Under the pieces are notes generated by a model that worked only from the letters and a program-made list of their open reading frames with translations, had not been told where the DNA came from and ran no database searches. This document shows positions 44,200 to 46,509 of a stretch of DNA of 46,509 bases, in pieces. The position numbers were made by a program, and so were the translations under genes. How positions within the stretch are numbered: position 1 is the stretch's first letter; every line of letters begins with the position of its first letter. The DNA is taken from positions 1-46,509 of the forward strand of contig JADGHX010000013.1 in the NCBI GenBank assembly GCA_019683695.1, read 5' to 3'. Origin of the DNA: Steroidobacteraceae bacterium. GTDB taxonomy: Bacteria > Pseudomonadota > Gammaproteobacteria > Steroidobacterales > Steroidobacteraceae.

Positions 44200-44301
44200 A
44201 CGCCTTTTCGACCTGACTTCAAGTTCAAATGCTTGTACAGCGAACTGCGCTCACCGTGCGAAGTATGCGTTTCCTTGGACTTACGCTCCGAACGCACATC
44301 G

Positions 44302-44492
44302 GGCCGGGTTGCGATGTACACGCGCAAGAGCGACGGGACAAAGAGCACGTACTACTTCACTAAGGATCACCTCGGAAGCACGGACTCCATCACCGACGCC
44401 TTGGCACCGTGCAGGTGCGCCTGTCATATCACGCCTTTGGCGAGCGGCGAAAGGGATCCCGCCCTCCCGCTGTTGCCAAGTTGGGGATTTGA
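44302..44492 (+). pseudogene. fragment of an RHS/YD-repeat protein, frameshifted
   Basis: One frame (44302-44400) encodes YTRKSDGTKSTYYF and KDHLGSTDSITDA, the classic end of an RHS core repeat. The continuation GTVQVRLSYHAFGERRKGS is found in the next frame (44403-44459), so a small insertion or deletion at about 44401 has broken it. That frame stops at 44490-44492. There is no start codon with a ribosome site and no toxin tip. It is a relic of an RHS toxin-delivery or surface protein. Confidence 0.75.
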
Positions 44493-44521
44493 CCCGGCCA
44501 CTCGTGGGATTTGAAGTGGCC
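44482..44521. repeat. two tandem imperfect repeats resembling the end of an IS21-type element
   Basis: TGGGGATTTGACCCGGCC (44482-44499) and GTGGGATTTGAAGTGGCC (44504-44521) are about 80% identical and 22 bp apart. Multiple short internal repeats of this kind occur at IS21-family ends. No istA or istB reading frame is nearby, so this would be a solitary end. The family link is from memory of pattern only. Confidence 0.35.
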
Positions 44522-44952
44522 GCCCGGACACCGGCAGCGACCCGCGTGTCTGCGAGCTCCTTCATCGAAAGCGGATACGGTTCTTACAGCGGTGCGCTCC
44601 GCGGGGCGACCGGTCTTGAAGAGCGTGTCACGGATGAATGGACTCTCGCCACAACCTACGGCATCTTCAGCAGTGGGCCGACGATGAACGTGCCTGGCTT
44701 CGCGCACGAACAAGAGCAGAAAAAGCTCTCAAGGACGGGGCACACGGGATGAGAGTTCCGCGCCCGATTCCCGCGCGACCTTGACGAACACAGAGAGACA
44801 TCATTGGATATCGGGGTCGTCGTAATCGAGAAGTGAGGTTGCCAATAGCCGCTGGCTGCCGCAGTCGCACTACAGGACATATACGGCGTCCAGCGGAGGG
44901 GTGTACGAGCAATCTCGTGAATGAGACCGGCGGCTCCCGGCGGCGAGAAGGC
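44522..44952. other. gene-poor stretch before cas1
   Basis: About 430 bp with no supported gene. Short open frames exist on both strands, but none has a recognisable product or a ribosome site. No CRISPR-like repeat, tRNA or intrinsic terminator was found. It probably carries degraded insertion DNA and the promoter of the cas operon. Base composition is less GC-rich than the left 44 kb. Confidence 0.5.
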
Positions 44953-45930
44953 ATGAAAGAGCTGGCTCCATCAGATCTCAAGGCGATTCTCCATTCGAAG
45001 CGAGCAAACATCTATTACCTCGAGCACTGCCGTGTGCTGGTTAACGGCGGTCGAGTGGAGTACGTCACTGAAGAGGGTGAGAGGTCGCTGTACTGGAACA
45101 TTCCGATCGCGAATACGACAACAATCTTGCTGGGAACGGGAACCTCGATCACTCAAGCAGCGATGCGAGAGCTCGCCAAGGCGGGCGTGCTCGTCGGGTT
45201 CTGCGGAGGGGGCGGAACTCCTCTGTTCAGCGCAAACGAAGTGGATATCGAAGTTGCGTGGTTCTCGCCGCAGAGTGAGTACCGCCCAACGGAATTTCTC
45301 CAGCTATGGGTCCGGTTCTGGTTCGATGATAACCGACGGCTCGAAGCCGCGAGAATGATTCAGCGGGCACGACTTGCCCGTATCCGGCATGAGTGGCTCG
45401 AGGGCCGATTACTGAGAGACAGCGGATTTGCGATCGATCGCGGGCTGCTTGAAAGCGCTCTCGAGCAAAGCGCTCGGAACATCGACCTCGTTCCCAGTGT
45501 CACACACCTCCTCACGGAGGAGGCACGCCTGACGAAGAAGCTGTTCAAGATGGCGGCCCAGGCAACCGACTACGGAGAGTTCGTCCGCAGTGAACGCGGT
45601 CAGGCAAGCGACCCCGCAAACCAGTTTCTGGATCACGGCAACTATCTCGCCTACGGCCTGGGTGCAACAGCAGCCTGGGTACTTGGGCTGCCTCATGGAC
45701 TTGCCGTGCTCCATGGGAAAACGCGCCGTGGGGGTTTGGTTTTCGACATTGCTGACTTGGTGAAGGACTCAGTGGTTCTGCCGCAGGCCTTCATCTCCGC
45801 TGTCAGGGGCGATGAGGAGCAGCAGTTTCGACGCGCCTGCATCGAGGCGCTGACGCGGACGGAATCGCTTGACTTCATGATCGACACCGTCAAGGAAATC
45901 GCAGGATGCCTCGGTCGAGCTGAGCCGTGA
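44953..45930 (+). CDS. cas1: type I-F CRISPR-associated endonuclease Cas1
   Basis: A 325-residue Cas1 closely resembling the Pseudomonas aeruginosa I-F protein in overall layout: LHSKRANIYYLEHCRVLVNGG near the start, IPIANTTTILLGTGTSITQAAM, and GFCGGGGTPLFSANEVD. The metal ligands Glu (LLTEEARL), His (LDHGNYLAYG) and Asp (VFDIADLVKD) are all present. Cas1 integrates new spacers, in type I-F together with the Cas2-3 fusion. ATG 44953 has GAGAAGG upstream. The stop overlaps the GTG of the next gene (45927-45930), the normal I-F order. GC content is lower than the left flank, suggesting transfer. Confidence 0.97.
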   Translation: MKELAPSDLKAILHSKRANIYYLEHCRVLVNGGRVEYVTEEGERSLYWNIPIANTTTILLGTGTSITQAAMRELAKAGVLVGFCGGGGTPLFSANEVDIEVAWFSPQSEYRPTEFLQLWVRFWFDDNRRLEAARMIQRARLARIRHEWLEGRLLRDSGFAIDRGLLESALEQSARNIDLVPSVTHLLTEEARLTKKLFKMAAQATDYGEFVRSERGQASDPANQFLDHGNYLAYGLGATAAWVLGLPHGLAVLHGKTRRGGLVFDIADLVKDSVVLPQAFISAVRGDEEQQFRRACIEALTRTESLDFMIDTVKEIAGCLGRAEP

Positions 45931-46509
45931 ACGTCCTATTTGTTTCCCAATGTTCGAAGAACGCGCTCAAGGAGACGCGCAGGATTCTGGATCAGTTTGC
46001 CGAACGGCGTGGAGAAAGGACGTGGCAGACGCCCATCACACAGGAAGGGCTGGATACTGTTCGACGCCTATTGAGAAAGACCGCTCGCAAGAATACTGCT
46101 GTTGCATGCCACTGGATCAGAGGACGCGATCACAGTGAGATCTTGTGGATTGTGGGCGATGCCAAGCAGTTCAATCCTGATGGAGCAGTTCCGACGAACA
46201 CAACGGTTCGCGATGTGCTGCGAAATCGTGATGAAAATGACTGGCGAAGTGCGACGGACATACAGCTGCTCGCTGTCATGGCGGCGCTATTTCACGACAT
46301 CGGGAAAGCAAGCCGGGCATTTCAGCGGAAACTGCGCGACTGGAAGGCCCGAGACGGATATCGACACGAGTGGATCTCGCTCAGGATTTTTGAGGCATTT
46401 GTAGGTGATGACGATGATGCCATCTGGTTAGGACGACTGGCGAAGCTTTCTAAAGCTCGCGACACGGCGTGGCTCGACCGCATCGTGCGCGATGATATGG
46501 CGGCGAATC
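45927..46509 (+). CDS. cas3: type I-F Cas2-3 fusion (cas3f), 5' part, runs off the window
   Basis: An open frame of 194 codons starts at GTG 45927 and is unbroken to the window edge. Residues 1 to about 90 form a Cas2-like domain (MNVLFVSQCSKNALKETR). An HD nuclease domain follows, with the signature LFHDIGKASRAFQRKL near residues 119-134 and a further His in RHEWISLRIFE. This is the N-terminus of the I-F Cas2-3 fusion, which degrades targets and joins Cas1 in spacer acquisition. Helicase motifs and cas8f-cas5f-cas7f-cas6f would lie to the right. The start codon overlaps the cas1 stop by 4 bp. Confidence 0.93.
   Translation, partial: MNVLFVSQCSKNALKETRRILDQFAERRGERTWQTPITQEGLDTVRRLLRKTARKNTAVACHWIRGRDHSEILWIVGDAKQFNPDGAVPTNTTVRDVLRNRDENDWRSATDIQLLAVMAALFHDIGKASRAFQRKLRDWKARDGYRHEWISLRIFEAFVGDDDDAIWLGRLAKLSKARDTAWLDRIVRDDMAAN

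Noticed and set aside
44200-44952. Search for a CRISPR array left of cas1
   Set aside because: No direct repeats of 28-36 bp with regular spacing were found.
1-46509. tRNA, rRNA or complete insertion sequence
   Set aside because: No cloverleaf-like genes, no rRNA stretches and no intact transposase frame were recognised.

Overview
The window is GC-rich chromosomal DNA, densely coded and mostly free of mobile DNA. TatABC beside dtd, a di-heme cytochrome c4, methylcitrate-cycle genes, an M2 peptidyl-dipeptidase, several c-di-GMP proteins and a type I-F cas locus at the right end together suggest a gammaproteobacterium, perhaps near the Steroidobacteraceae, Nevskiaceae or Xanthomonadales. The lineage is inferred from gene content only; there is no rRNA marker.

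Left part (1-14.1 kb): a GGDEF/EAL protein, a CtpA-type S41 protease and a DedA membrane protein. A hybrid histidine kinase and a REC-GGDEF diguanylate cyclase follow as a translationally coupled pair. Next are an SRPBCC protein, a small holin-like membrane protein that appears frameshifted, an OPT transporter, a HemD-like protein, a TfoX-N protein, a VOC protein and a conserved unknown. A long nested inverted repeat fills the gap at 4.87-5.14 kb.

Centre (14.2-28.7 kb): a complete assimilatory nitrate/nitrite module. One minus-strand operon encodes NrtA, NrtB, a double-ATPase NrtC/D-like protein and an alginate-export-type porin. A second encodes NasT and NasS. A plus-strand operon encodes NirB, a NirD fused to a NirB/NasC-like FAD reductase, and NasA. 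Three nearly identical sigma-54 promoters precede nrtA, nasT and nirB, and two NtrC-like sites (TGCAC-N7-GTGCA or one base off) lie upstream. The nrtA and nirB leaders each carry a hexaloop hairpin, a second small hairpin and an overlapping intrinsic terminator, which is the layout expected for ANTAR antitermination by NasT. Nitrogen limitation (NtrC) would start transcription, and nitrate or nitrite (NasS releasing NasT) would let it continue.

Right-centre (28.9-44.2 kb): a POT peptide transporter coupled to an M2 peptidase, tatABC, dtd, cytochrome c4 and an S9 peptidase. Then come an MBL-fold hydrolase, an AcuI/YhdH-type reductase, prpB-prpC-prpD and a HAD phosphatase. AcuI next to prpBCD suggests a route from acryloyl-CoA or propionyl-CoA into the methylcitrate cycle. 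A 14-bp palindrome in front of prpB is a likely operator.

Right end (44.2-46.5 kb): base composition drops. A frameshifted RHS-repeat remnant and IS21-like terminal repeats precede cas1 of a type I-F CRISPR-Cas system. The Cas2-3 fusion gene starts at 45927 and runs off the window. No CRISPR array is visible in the window.
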